Origin: Pontibacter sp. G13
GTDB lineage: Bacteria; Bacteroidota; Bacteroidia; J057
Assembly: GCF_031851795.1 (NCBI RefSeq)
Contig: NZ_CP134696.1
Coordinates: forward strand, 3,740,501-3,804,500
DNA: 64,000 bases
Direction: 5' to 3'
Shown piece by piece: positions 27,925 to 36,641 of this stretch. Within the stretch, counting starts at the first letter, position 1. Each line of letters starts with the position of its first letter. The notes under the pieces are model-generated. The model saw only the letters and a list, made by a program, of their open reading frames with translations. It was not told the DNA's origin and did no database searches. A program made the position numbers and the translations under genes.

Positions 27925-27997
27925 GATTCGATAGCTCAGTTGGTAGAGCATCTGCCTTTTAAGCAGAGGGTCCTGGGTTCGAGCCCCAGTCGAATCA
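27925..27997 (+). tRNA. tRNA-Lys (anticodon TTT), copy 2
   Basis: Identical in all 73 bases to the copy at 27602, again without encoded CCA. The flanks are also duplicated: GCT before it and the same terminator sequence after it, offset by two inserted C residues. Confidence 0.97.
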
Positions 27998-28001
27998 CCC
28001 A

Positions 28002-28041
28002 AAGCCCTGACAGTCTCAGATTGTCAGGGCTTGTTGTTTTT
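28002..28041 (+). terminator. Terminator after tRNA-Lys copy 2
   Basis: AAGCCCTGACA (28002-28012) pairs with TGTCAGGGCTT (28022-28032), then TGTTGTTTTTG. It is a second copy of the terminator at 27680. Confidence 0.88.
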
Positions 28042-28140
28042 GGGAAAAGCATTAGAGCTGGGAATGCCATTGAGCATTGGCCAAAACCCATCAAGCATTT
28101 GAAATCTCCCACCTATGATTATCCGCCATTCAAGCCTTGT

Positions 28141-31100
28141 TCAAGGCTCCGTTTTGGCAAATTCTTGGGGCACCATTTCGTATTGCTCCTTGAAGAGGCG
28201 TGAGAAGTACTTGGGATCGCGGAATCCGACGCTGTAGGCGATTTCGGAGACGGAACGGTCGCTGTCCTTGAGCAGCTGTGCAGCGCGCTTGAGACGGTAG
28301 CTATTGATGAGCTTCTTGGGGGTCTGTCCGGTCAGGGCCTTGATCTTCTTGAAAAGAATGGGACGGCTCACCGCAAGATTGAGGGCAAGCTCATTCACAT
28401 TGAAATCGGGATTCCAAAGGTGAGCCTCTATCGTTTCAGTCAGTTGCTCCAAGAAGGTCTCATCAGCAGACGGCAAAACGAGATCCTTGGGTTTGAGATT
28501 GATGACCCGGACAAATTGCTGTTGTAGTTTGCGACGGTTTTCGATCAGATGCTGGACCTTGAGTTTAAGTTCTTCTGGGCTGAAAGGCTTGGCTAGATAG
28601 TCATCCGCACCAGATTTCAACCCAGCGATCCGAGCGGGCAATTCGGCCTTCGCAGACAGCATCAGTACAGGAATATGACTGGTCTGGAGATCCTGCTTGA
28701 GTTTTTCGCAGAGTTCGAGGCCATTCATCACAGGCATCATCACATCGGTCAATATGAGGTCCGGCTCCATATCTTTGGCCTTCGCGAATCCCGATTGCCC
28801 ATCCTGAGCTTCCTCCAAATCGTATTGTTCGCTCATCATGTCCCGCAGCATCGTCCGAACTTCTGGATGATCCTCGACAATTAGAATTTTGGGACGATCC
28901 CGAGATTCGGAGCCTGCTAGCTCTTCGCTTTCGAGTACGTGAGCTAAAGTAGGCTGAGCCGGGGTATGGAAGGGAAGAGACTCGGAATCGTTAGCAAACG
29001 CCTGTTCTGGTTTATTTCCATAAGGAAAGCTCAAGATAAATTCGGTCCCGACTCCCAAGCGGCTTTCCACCCGAATAACCCCGCCGTGCATGTCCACCAA
29101 CTGTCTTGTCAGCGCCAAGCCAATTCCCGTACCGGTTTGATCTGATTCAGTCTTGGAAAAATATCGGTCAAATACATACGGCAAGTCATTCTCCGAAATC
29201 CCCACCCCTGAATCCTCAATCGCAATTTGAAAATGATCACTCTGCGCCTTCATCGATAGCCGGATCGTCCCTCCTTGCTGAGTAAACTTGAATGCATTGG
29301 AGAGCAGGTTGAAGAGGATTTTTTCGAATTTGTCTAGATCGAGCCAAGCCCAAATCGGATGATCCGGTCCGGCATATTCGAAGCGAATTTCCTGCGCAAA
29401 AGCCCGATCGGCAAAACTATGATGCACCATGGAAAGGCAAGTGGCGACATCATATCTGGCCAGCTCTAGTTTCATGTGACCGCTTTCCAGACGAGCTAGT
29501 GTCATCAACTCTGTCACGAGATTGAGGAGTCTCCGGGCGTTGTTGCGGATACGGGTCATGTTGGATTGTGTCCGAGAGTCTCTCGGTCCGCCCGACATCA
29601 TCTCTTCCAGTGTCCCGAGAATCAGCGTCAACGGCGTTCGGAATTCGTGGGTGACATTGGTAAAGAACTGTTGGCGGGTTTCGTTCAATTCTTCCTGCTT
29701 CTGAATCTCCAATTGCTCCTGAAATATCACCTGACGCAATCGGACCCGTTCTTGCATCACCAGATACAGCACCCACGCTATCGCGAACATCACCCCGAAA
29801 TAAAGCGCATAGGCCCAATTTGTGCGCCACCAAGGCGGCAAAACCACAATTTGCAAAGACCGAACGAGATAGCCTTTCTTTCCTTTGGCATGCCTGGCTC
29901 GGATATTCAGGGTGTAGGTACCGGGATTCTGAATGGTAAATATTGCTCGGGCTTTTCCCATTTCGGTAGTCCACGTTTCATCCAAGCCTTCTAGCTGATA
30001 GCCGTATTCGATATTCTCCGGATTGACAAAATCCAGCAAGGCAAACTCAAGCGCGAAGCTGGCCTGATTGTGCCCAAAGGACAAAGACTCCATTTGGTCC
30101 AGGGGGCTAGGAAGAAATTCCGAATCATCCTGAATCTGAATCTCTCGATTGCGGACCGTGAGCTTGGTCATCACCAATTGAGCATGCTCTCCCTGACGAT
30201 AAGCTCGCACCTCCGCTGGATCGAAAACTGTAAAGCCATGAATTCCACCAAACATCAAATGCCCATCTGATCGGCGCTGATATGCATGATAGTTGTACAT
30301 TCCATGTCCTTCATGATCGCCTGAAAAATGGGTAGTAAAGGTTGAATCTTCCGGAAATTTGGCGGCAATTCCATTGGGAGAGCTCACCCAAATTCCGCCC
30401 TCATCATCCCCCAATATTCCAAAGGCCGTATTGCTGGGGAGGCCCTCCTCAAGTTGATACACAGTCTTCGAATCAATCGCTGCATCGTAGCAAATGACGC
30501 CTTGGTCAAATGTCCCTAACCACATTCGACCCGCAATATCTTCATACAGACTCAGCAATTCGTACCCGGGAAGAACGCAAGTAAACCGCACTCCTGATTC
30601 CGTCATTCGCAGTTGCTCAAGACCTGCCTCCGTTGCAAACCACAATCTTCCGGCGTGATCTCGATGAATCGCTCGAATGTGCTTGGATATCAATTGCCCA
30701 GATTCAGCACTAGCCATCAGAGGAATTGCTTCTTTTCCGTGTTGAAGATCAACCATCCAGAGACCTTGTCCATAGGTTCCGACCCATAGGGTATCCCCAT
30801 CGACATACAAAGAATAGATCCGGTAAGGCAATTCGTGATCTGCGTTTTGCGAATTCATGGGAATCCGCTGAAATAGGCCTGATCTGGGATTGAATCGGTA
30901 CAGTCCCTGTTGGAAAGTACCTACCCAGATATTTCCTGATGGGTCGAGAGCCAATGACTTGATATTGTTACTCGGCAAACGATTTTGCGAATTGGCACCG
31001 AATCGAAAACCCTCAAACTCATCCGTTTCGAGATCCCAACGGTTCAGCCCTCCCGCCTCGGTACCTACCCAGACAATTCCATTTCCATCTTCAACGAATG

Positions 31101-32190
31101 AGCTGACAACCTCATGGCTTAGGCTCCGGAGATTCGGCATGGGTTGGTAGTGCCGAAATAGGTTGAATCCCTGAGCGAGTGCATTGACGCCGCCATAGTA
31201 GGAACCAATCCAGAGCGTCCCAGCTCGATCCGCAAAAAGCGATTTGATGGCATTGTTGGCGAGGCTGGAACCGACAAATTCTTGGTGGGAAAAATGTGTG
31301 AAGGTGCCTTCTTCCATTCGATACCGCGTCAAACCGCCCAAAGCACCAATCCACATTTCACCCGGCTTTCCTTCGCAAATATCTCGGATGTCGCGACCAA
31401 TTATTCCTGAAGTTTCTTTGGATTGAATCGGGAGCTTGGTCAGCTCACTTCCATTGACCTGGAGATTCCAAGCCCCATGATTACGAGTACCTATCCACAC
31501 ATTGCCTGTTCGATCTTGGCAGATAGATTGTATCCAGTCATCTTCCCATTCGAAGTGATCAGGAAAACTCAATTTAACCGCACTCCACGCTCCCAGATGG
31601 TAATCGGCTTTGAACAGACCTTGGGAGGTGCCTATCCACATATCCCCTGCCTGATCCCGAAATATGATCTCAATATCCAACTCGAATAGTTCCCCCCAAA
31701 CAGAATCAGAGACGGGCATTTCAAGCTTTTCAGATTCGGGATTCCAAATCAATAGTCCCCCAGAGGTACCTAACCATAAACGCCCGAAACGATCATGGGT
31801 CATGGTTTTAACAAATAACTCTGATGAAGGAAGCTCCGAAATCTCAATTCGCAAAAATCGATCGAGCTCGCTGATATACCTACAAAATCCTTTTCGGGTA
31901 CCAATCCAAAACCTCCCAGCATCATCCCAATGAAGTGAGCGAATGTTGCTCTCCGGAAGACTAAGGCTATCTTCTGGTTGGTGATAATAGGTCCGAATTG
32001 TCGCCCCATCATATCTAGCTAGGCCATTTTTGGTGGCAAACCACAAAAAGCCCGAAGGCCCTTGCGTGACATCCAACACCGAAACATCTGGAAGCCCCTG
32101 GGAATGAGAAAGGTGCTGAAAGATCAGTCGTTCCTGACCATACACCTTTCCCATGAACCCCATGAGCAGGCAAATCGCGAGCAAGCGCAT
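28141..32190 (-). CDS. Hybrid two-component sensor histidine kinase / AraC-type response regulator
   Basis: The ATG at 32190 gives a signal peptide (MRLLAICLLMGFMGKVYG) and 1349 residues; a GTG 12 codons upstream is less likely. Two seven-bladed periplasmic propellers follow, built of repeats such as LWIGTRKGF and VWVGTEAGGLNRW, then a Y_Y_Y domain (GYQLEGLDETW), one membrane span (YALYFGVMFAIAWVLYLVM), a HisKA domain with His848, an ATPase domain (NLLSNAFKF, GTGIGLALTRQLV), a receiver with Asp1149 (LILTDVMMP) and an AraC helix-turn-helix at the end. These one-protein regulators of Bacteroidota sense oligosaccharides in the periplasm and switch on the adjacent sugar locus, here the GH2, beta-helix and TonB receptor genes. 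Confidence 0.96.
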   Translation of the reverse strand: MRLLAICLLMGFMGKVYGQERLIFQHLSHSQGLPDVSVLDVTQGPSGFLWFATKNGLARYDGATIRTYYHQPEDSLSLPESNIRSLHWDDAGRFWIGTRKGFCRYISELDRFLRIEISELPSSELFVKTMTHDRFGRLWLGTSGGLLIWNPESEKLEMPVSDSVWGELFELDIEIIFRDQAGDMWIGTSQGLFKADYHLGAWSAVKLSFPDHFEWEDDWIQSICQDRTGNVWIGTRNHGAWNLQVNGSELTKLPIQSKETSGIIGRDIRDICEGKPGEMWIGALGGLTRYRMEEGTFTHFSHQEFVGSSLANNAIKSLFADRAGTLWIGSYYGGVNALAQGFNLFRHYQPMPNLRSLSHEVVSSFVEDGNGIVWVGTEAGGLNRWDLETDEFEGFRFGANSQNRLPSNNIKSLALDPSGNIWVGTFQQGLYRFNPRSGLFQRIPMNSQNADHELPYRIYSLYVDGDTLWVGTYGQGLWMVDLQHGKEAIPLMASAESGQLISKHIRAIHRDHAGRLWFATEAGLEQLRMTESGVRFTCVLPGYELLSLYEDIAGRMWLGTFDQGVICYDAAIDSKTVYQLEEGLPSNTAFGILGDDEGGIWVSSPNGIAAKFPEDSTFTTHFSGDHEGHGMYNYHAYQRRSDGHLMFGGIHGFTVFDPAEVRAYRQGEHAQLVMTKLTVRNREIQIQDDSEFLPSPLDQMESLSFGHNQASFALEFALLDFVNPENIEYGYQLEGLDETWTTEMGKARAIFTIQNPGTYTLNIRARHAKGKKGYLVRSLQIVVLPPWWRTNWAYALYFGVMFAIAWVLYLVMQERVRLRQVIFQEQLEIQKQEELNETRQQFFTNVTHEFRTPLTLILGTLEEMMSGGPRDSRTQSNMTRIRNNARRLLNLVTELMTLARLESGHMKLELARYDVATCLSMVHHSFADRAFAQEIRFEYAGPDHPIWAWLDLDKFEKILFNLLSNAFKFTQQGGTIRLSMKAQSDHFQIAIEDSGVGISENDLPYVFDRYFSKTESDQTGTGIGLALTRQLVDMHGGVIRVESRLGVGTEFILSFPYGNKPEQAFANDSESLPFHTPAQPTLAHVLESEELAGSESRDRPKILIVEDHPEVRTMLRDMMSEQYDLEEAQDGQSGFAKAKDMEPDLILTDVMMPVMNGLELCEKLKQDLQTSHIPVLMLSAKAELPARIAGLKSGADDYLAKPFSPEELKLKVQHLIENRRKLQQQFVRVINLKPKDLVLPSADETFLEQLTETIEAHLWNPDFNVNELALNLAVSRPILFKKIKALTGQTPKKLINSYRLKRAAQLLKDSDRSVSEIAYSVGFRDPKYFSRLFKEQYEMVPQEFAKTEP

Positions 32191-32231
32191 AAGTAGTAGT
32201 CTATTGCGTGGAACAGAATATTCCACGATAC

Positions 32232-32273
32232 AACAAAAGGGTGGACAAAAATTTTACTCATTTCTGTCCACCC
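32232..32273 (-). terminator. Terminator of the GH2 gene
   Basis: GGGTGGACA (32239-32247) pairs with TGTCCACCC (32265-32273); on the minus strand it is followed by TTTTGTTG. It separates the GH2 gene from the regulator gene. Confidence 0.8.
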
Positions 32274-32298
32274 ACCTTACCAAAGCTAAACTGATCTA

Positions 32299-34791
32299 TC
32301 AACCTGCAGGATCATGTGAGTCTTGAGGCTCACCATCTTGGAAAATCAAAAATCCTCCCTTGAAATGCTGAGAGCGAACGCTAATGGTTCCTCTGCCTTC
32401 TGGTGACGGAATAAATTCAATGGCCGCCCTTCCGTTAGCCATTTCTATAGATCGACTTCCAGTGGGCGTTCCAAGATCTTGCATCAACTCCCCGAGGCCA
32501 GACAACCCGAAGTAAACCCGGTCCTCAAAATCCGAACAACGATTTCCCGCCTTGTCCTTCATCCAAGCTTCCACCAAATAATGGCCATTTGGAAGCTTTT
32601 GAGCCGAAAGGGACAATTCGGATGGTTTGCCGATAGTCTCTGTGACATACTCAAAATGGAGCGTATCTGCGCAAACCTCATTTCCCGAAGCGTCAAAGCC
32701 TTTTGCCAACAACTCGTTTTCTCCTTCTGCGAATGGAAGATTCCAAGCTAATCCAGATGCAGGAAATTGGGACAGATCTTTCTCTTTGATCCCAAGGGAA
32801 ATACCTTGATGAATCAATTCGACCTGAGCGGCATTACTAAACACCTTGACGAGATGAGAGGAATCTGGATGCCCCGTCCGATAGGTCCAAGTATGGCTTT
32901 CGATGTACGCAAATGGATCATCTGACCAGTAGCTTTTGAAGACGTAATAGGCGTCTTTGGGATTGCCCGCTCGATCTACAAGCCCTTTTTGGTTGATATA
33001 AGGAATGGCATTTTCCGGTCTCAAGGGAGTGCCAAAATCCTTGATGGCCCATTGAGCATTCCCTGCAAACCAATCCAATTGCTCCGATACATGCAGGTGC
33101 CAATCGAACAAGTCCACGATATAGTTTTCACTCCAGTCGCCGCCCTTTGCGATATTCTTGATATGTGCTTGATTGGATACTTCCGCCCAATTGTCACCTG
33201 AAAGGACACCGATTCCTGTGACGGGCGTTTCAGTATGTCTCCCTGCATGACTTGAGCCACCATACTCCATGTGCAAAAATTGCGGGTACTTTGTTCGCTC
33301 AGTTTCAAGGCTCTTCTGGTAATTGGTATAAACTCCTGCATACCATCCCGACCAAATCGAAGGCGAGAAAACATCCACTAGATGCGCTCCATCATAGTAT
33401 TTGCGAATGGCGGTCATCCGACTGGGATCGAGCTCGTGGGAAAGGTCATTGAGCGACTTCAGAAATTCATTGATACGAGCGGGATCTCCGCCGCCCTCAA
33501 AGTCGGGTTCCCAATAGACCTCATTTCCCAAAGCCCAAAAGAAAATGGAAGGGTGGTTGTAGTTTTGAAGGATTTGTTCTTCTAGGAGTTTCGCTGTTCG
33601 CGATTTCCATGCTTGATCACCAACTCCCCCACGGCACCACGGCAATTCATCCCATACGATTAAGCCAATTGAATCACACATTTCATACACCACAGGATCT
33701 TGGGGATAATGTCCTAGACGCACGAAATTGGCCCCCATGTCTTTGATGAGTTGAATGTCTTGACGATGTACCTCATTTGGAATCGCAGCCCCATAGCCAG
33801 CATGATCCTCGTGTCGGTGGGTTCCTCGCAAAAGCAACCGTTCACCATTCAGGAAAAAGGCGCCATACGCTTCAAATGAAAACCAACGAAATCCTATTTT
33901 TTCACTAACCTGATCTATGAGTTCATGGCCATTCCACCACGTCAATTCCAATTCGTAGCGATTGGGGTTGTCCGGAGACCAAAGCAATGGATCATTTACC
34001 TTGGGTAATTCCCAAGCGAAATCAGTCAGGGATGCCTTTCGATTCAGATTTTGGGAGGTATTCCAAATTTCAGTCTTGCCATCAGGATGAATCAGCTTTG
34101 CAGAAAGTTTAGTTCCTTTCAAGTTCTCAGCATGCCAGTCCAATGAAACGGTGAGTTCCGCTGAAGACTTGGATACATTTGGGGTGTGAATTCGGAGATT
34201 GTGGATATGTTGTAGAGGGCGTTCTTCTAACCAAACATCTCGGGTGATCCCGCCAAAGATGAAGAAGTCCGCTTTATTGGATGGTATGATTCCATGGTCG
34301 TGGCTATTGTCTACCCGAATGGCAATTTGGTTGGGGCCCTCCTTTTGAAGGAAATCAGTCAATTCCATCCGGAAACCCACATAGCCACCTTCGTGTGTGC
34401 CTACCCACTTGCCATTTGCGAATACGGATGTCACGAGATTGGCTCCTTCCAGATACAGGAATTGGCGGGCATTTTCATTCCAATCCATCTGCAAATCCTT
34501 GACGTACCAGCTGACATCACGTCGATATCCTGGAATCAGATCAGTTGCATCATATTGATTCCAGGAATGTGGAAGGTCGACCTGTTGCCACCCATTGTCC
34601 CCGTTGGCAGGAAGGAGATCTGGTTTTTCGGCCTGGGATTCGATGTATCGCCAGCTGGGATTCAGATTGACCATAGACCTAGACGAACTCGCAGATTCTT
34701 GTGCGATTCCCGGGGTAAAAGGAAGGGCCAGCATCATCAGGATGATTCGCCATCCCATTGTCATGGAAAATGATTTTCGATTGGAGAACAT
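32299..34791 (-). CDS. Secreted glycoside hydrolase family 2 enzyme (beta-galactosidase type)
   Basis: I start at ATG 34791 (MFSNRKSFSMTMGWRIILMMLALP), giving a signal peptide ending near GIAQ and 830 residues. The GH2 sugar-binding domain (residues 50-190, with VDLPHSWNQYDATD), the immunoglobulin-like domain and the TIM barrel are in order. The acid/base is Glu424 in WALGNEVYW and the nucleophile Glu509 in HMEYGG. The motif WDELPWCRGG is also present. GH2 includes beta-galactosidases, mannosidases and glucuronidases; the exact sugar cannot be read. There is no T9SS tail, so it probably acts in the periplasm. Hairpins flank the gene on both sides. Confidence 0.93.
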   Translation of the reverse strand: MFSNRKSFSMTMGWRIILMMLALPFTPGIAQESASSSRSMVNLNPSWRYIESQAEKPDLLPANGDNGWQQVDLPHSWNQYDATDLIPGYRRDVSWYVKDLQMDWNENARQFLYLEGANLVTSVFANGKWVGTHEGGYVGFRMELTDFLQKEGPNQIAIRVDNSHDHGIIPSNKADFFIFGGITRDVWLEERPLQHIHNLRIHTPNVSKSSAELTVSLDWHAENLKGTKLSAKLIHPDGKTEIWNTSQNLNRKASLTDFAWELPKVNDPLLWSPDNPNRYELELTWWNGHELIDQVSEKIGFRWFSFEAYGAFFLNGERLLLRGTHRHEDHAGYGAAIPNEVHRQDIQLIKDMGANFVRLGHYPQDPVVYEMCDSIGLIVWDELPWCRGGVGDQAWKSRTAKLLEEQILQNYNHPSIFFWALGNEVYWEPDFEGGGDPARINEFLKSLNDLSHELDPSRMTAIRKYYDGAHLVDVFSPSIWSGWYAGVYTNYQKSLETERTKYPQFLHMEYGGSSHAGRHTETPVTGIGVLSGDNWAEVSNQAHIKNIAKGGDWSENYIVDLFDWHLHVSEQLDWFAGNAQWAIKDFGTPLRPENAIPYINQKGLVDRAGNPKDAYYVFKSYWSDDPFAYIESHTWTYRTGHPDSSHLVKVFSNAAQVELIHQGISLGIKEKDLSQFPASGLAWNLPFAEGENELLAKGFDASGNEVCADTLHFEYVTETIGKPSELSLSAQKLPNGHYLVEAWMKDKAGNRCSDFEDRVYFGLSGLGELMQDLGTPTGSRSIEMANGRAAIEFIPSPEGRGTISVRSQHFKGGFLIFQDGEPQDSHDPAG

Positions 34792-34858
34792 GGCAAAAAG
34801 CGTGTTCGGGCTCTGCAAATGCAGAATGCCTGTGTAACATTGGAGATATAACAATCCG

Positions 34859-34898
34859 AGCCGGATGGCAGACCCCGTAGTGGCGGAACCATCCGGCT
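34859..34898 (-). promoter_or_regulatory. Intercistronic hairpin before the GH2 gene
   Basis: A perfect 10-bp stem AGCCGGATGG (34859-34868) / CCATCCGGCT (34889-34898) encloses a 20-base loop. No U tract follows, so it may be a partial terminator or a processing/stability element between the beta-helix and GH2 genes. Confidence 0.55.
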
Positions 34899-34963
34899 GG
34901 ATTTCAGGAGGAAGCTAGACACAACCGAACGGAACATTCGGTGTGCCTAATTTCATGGGACTA

Positions 34964-36547
34964 CTACTTATTCAGGAGGACCTTTTGAGAAATCTGACCA
35001 TGAGGAGTGGTCAGTTGAATCAAATACAATCCATTGGAGATTCCTTGTGGTTTCCAAGTGATGGTTTGTTCACCTGCCAATTGGAAATCGCGAACCAGTG
35101 TTTCAACCGTACGGCCTTGGATATCCAATACCTCAACAGAGATAGACATGTTTTCAGGAAGCTCGTAGCGGATGAATGCTTGCGTGGAAACAGGGTTTGG
35201 ATAGGTTTGGAAGTTGACCAAATCGACCAACTCAGGCGCCAAGATGGATACCAAGTCGGTACATGCCAATGTATAACCAATTGCTTGACCATTGGTACCC
35301 GCAGTAGCAGAAGCAGTTCCAGAACCATAGCATGCATCGAATGTAGAGAAGTCAAAAAGGTTCCCCAAGTCATACTCAGTTCCCTGCAATGCTAGATCTT
35401 CTACTACGAAATCGTACATACTGTCTGAAGCTGGATTGTCATACAGATCTTGAACATACTGGGTGATGTTCGCAGGAATGCTGTTCAACACAACATCTTC
35501 CACAAAGTAAGCGCTGGAAGTATCGGCTCCGAGTGCATCTTTCATCAACGCGGAGAGTACTTGTGGCTGGCTAACTGAGTCAATATTTTCCCAAACATCC
35601 TTCACATCCTGAGTCCAATAAACATTGTTTCCAGCCATCATGACTGAGGTCTCTGCATACAAAGTATCCAAGGTAAATACCTTGTGAGACTCAGCATCTG
35701 GCTGGTTTTGCTCATCGGTAAAGGCAGGGGTAGTACCCAACATGATTGGGTTCTGGATCATGTTGTTGGTCACTTCCAATTCCTTCACGCGGCTGAACTG
35801 AAAACATCCATGACGACCAGCGATGTTGAAAATAGTGTTGTGACTGAACTTGATGTAGTTGTGTGGCTGAGTTGCCCCTTGGCTACGGAACACACGGTCT
35901 ACCATATTGTACACCAAAGAATTGGTGAAGACCAAGGAGTCCAACGTGAAGTTACGGGCATCAATTGCGCGGCCATTTCCTTGCAATACGCGACGGTTTC
36001 CTCCATTACGGAATACACAGTTGTCAACAAAGATCGAAACGGAGTCAGCGCGAACTTGCAGCAAGCCACCGCGATCTTTTTCGAGAATACAATCCTTAAC
36101 GGTGATTTTGGAGCCTGTTCCCAAGATTCGGAGCTTTCCCCAGTCGTGGTTTTGGCCACCTTCCTTCTCACCGATGATGAGCCAAATATTTTGGAGTGTC
36201 ATGTCTCCTTCTGGGTAGAACATGTTCGGGTAGCTACCAGAGGTATTGGGAATACGGGTGATGACAGGCTTCACATCTTGGTTGTCCAAATCAACTGCTT
36301 GGATCTGAAGCGGCCATTCTGGCTTGTTGAAAATCTTGTCGGTAGTGATATACACACCGCCATTGTCCAATGTGTAGATGGTGTTGTTGTCTACACGATC
36401 ACCACCGGCAGTGGTATCTCCCATGATGTAAGGGAAAATATCCACGATATCACCCGGAATGGATGGAATGTTGACGATACGCTGTGCAAAAGAACTAGAA
36501 GCTCCAAGCGCAACAATTAATGCGAGTAAAGTAATACGTTTCATCAT
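34964..36547 (-). CDS. Right-handed beta-helix protein with type IX secretion tail
   Basis: The 527-residue protein has a signal peptide (MMKRITLLALIVALGASSSFAQ). Residues 80-330 show the short beta-strand repeats of parallel beta-helices seen in pectate-lyase-like folds (ITVKDCILEKDRGGLLQV, VSIFVDNCVFRNGGNRRV, LEVTNNMIQNPIML). The last 80 residues are a T9SS type A sorting domain: FQTYPNPVSTQAFIRYELPE, VEVLDIQGR, GLYLIQL, QKVLLNK. It is therefore exported to the cell surface. Whether it cuts or only binds a polysaccharide is not visible. It lies directly downstream of the TonB receptor, where a SusD gene is usual. Confidence 0.88.
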   Translation of the reverse strand: MMKRITLLALIVALGASSSFAQRIVNIPSIPGDIVDIFPYIMGDTTAGGDRVDNNTIYTLDNGGVYITTDKIFNKPEWPLQIQAVDLDNQDVKPVITRIPNTSGSYPNMFYPEGDMTLQNIWLIIGEKEGGQNHDWGKLRILGTGSKITVKDCILEKDRGGLLQVRADSVSIFVDNCVFRNGGNRRVLQGNGRAIDARNFTLDSLVFTNSLVYNMVDRVFRSQGATQPHNYIKFSHNTIFNIAGRHGCFQFSRVKELEVTNNMIQNPIMLGTTPAFTDEQNQPDAESHKVFTLDTLYAETSVMMAGNNVYWTQDVKDVWENIDSVSQPQVLSALMKDALGADTSSAYFVEDVVLNSIPANITQYVQDLYDNPASDSMYDFVVEDLALQGTEYDLGNLFDFSTFDACYGSGTASATAGTNGQAIGYTLACTDLVSILAPELVDLVNFQTYPNPVSTQAFIRYELPENMSISVEVLDIQGRTVETLVRDFQLAGEQTITWKPQGISNGLYLIQLTTPHGQISQKVLLNK

Positions 36548-36589
36548 GCGATGTTTTGGGTAAGGTTAAGAACAAGTGTGAGGTATCCG

Positions 36590-36619
36590 GAGACTTGCGA
36601 GATTCGTCCCGCAAGTCTC
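36590..36619 (-). promoter_or_regulatory. Intercistronic hairpin after the TonB receptor gene
   Basis: A perfect 10-bp stem GAGACTTGCG (36590-36599) / CGCAAGTCTC (36610-36619) with a 10-base loop lies between the receptor and beta-helix genes. There is no U tract; RNA stabilisation or attenuation is the likely role. Confidence 0.55.
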
Positions 36620-36641
36620 GATTGAACCATCTTTTTTGAGG

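Noticed and set aside
27602-27997. tRNA cluster as an integration site of a mobile element
   Set aside because: No integrase, att-like repeat of a tRNA 3' end or phage gene is present; the repeat is a whole tRNA cassette duplication.
28133-28148. Hairpin AGCCTTG...CAAGGCT at the end of the hybrid regulator gene
   Set aside because: It overlaps the stop codon and lacks a U tract, so I did not call it a terminator.
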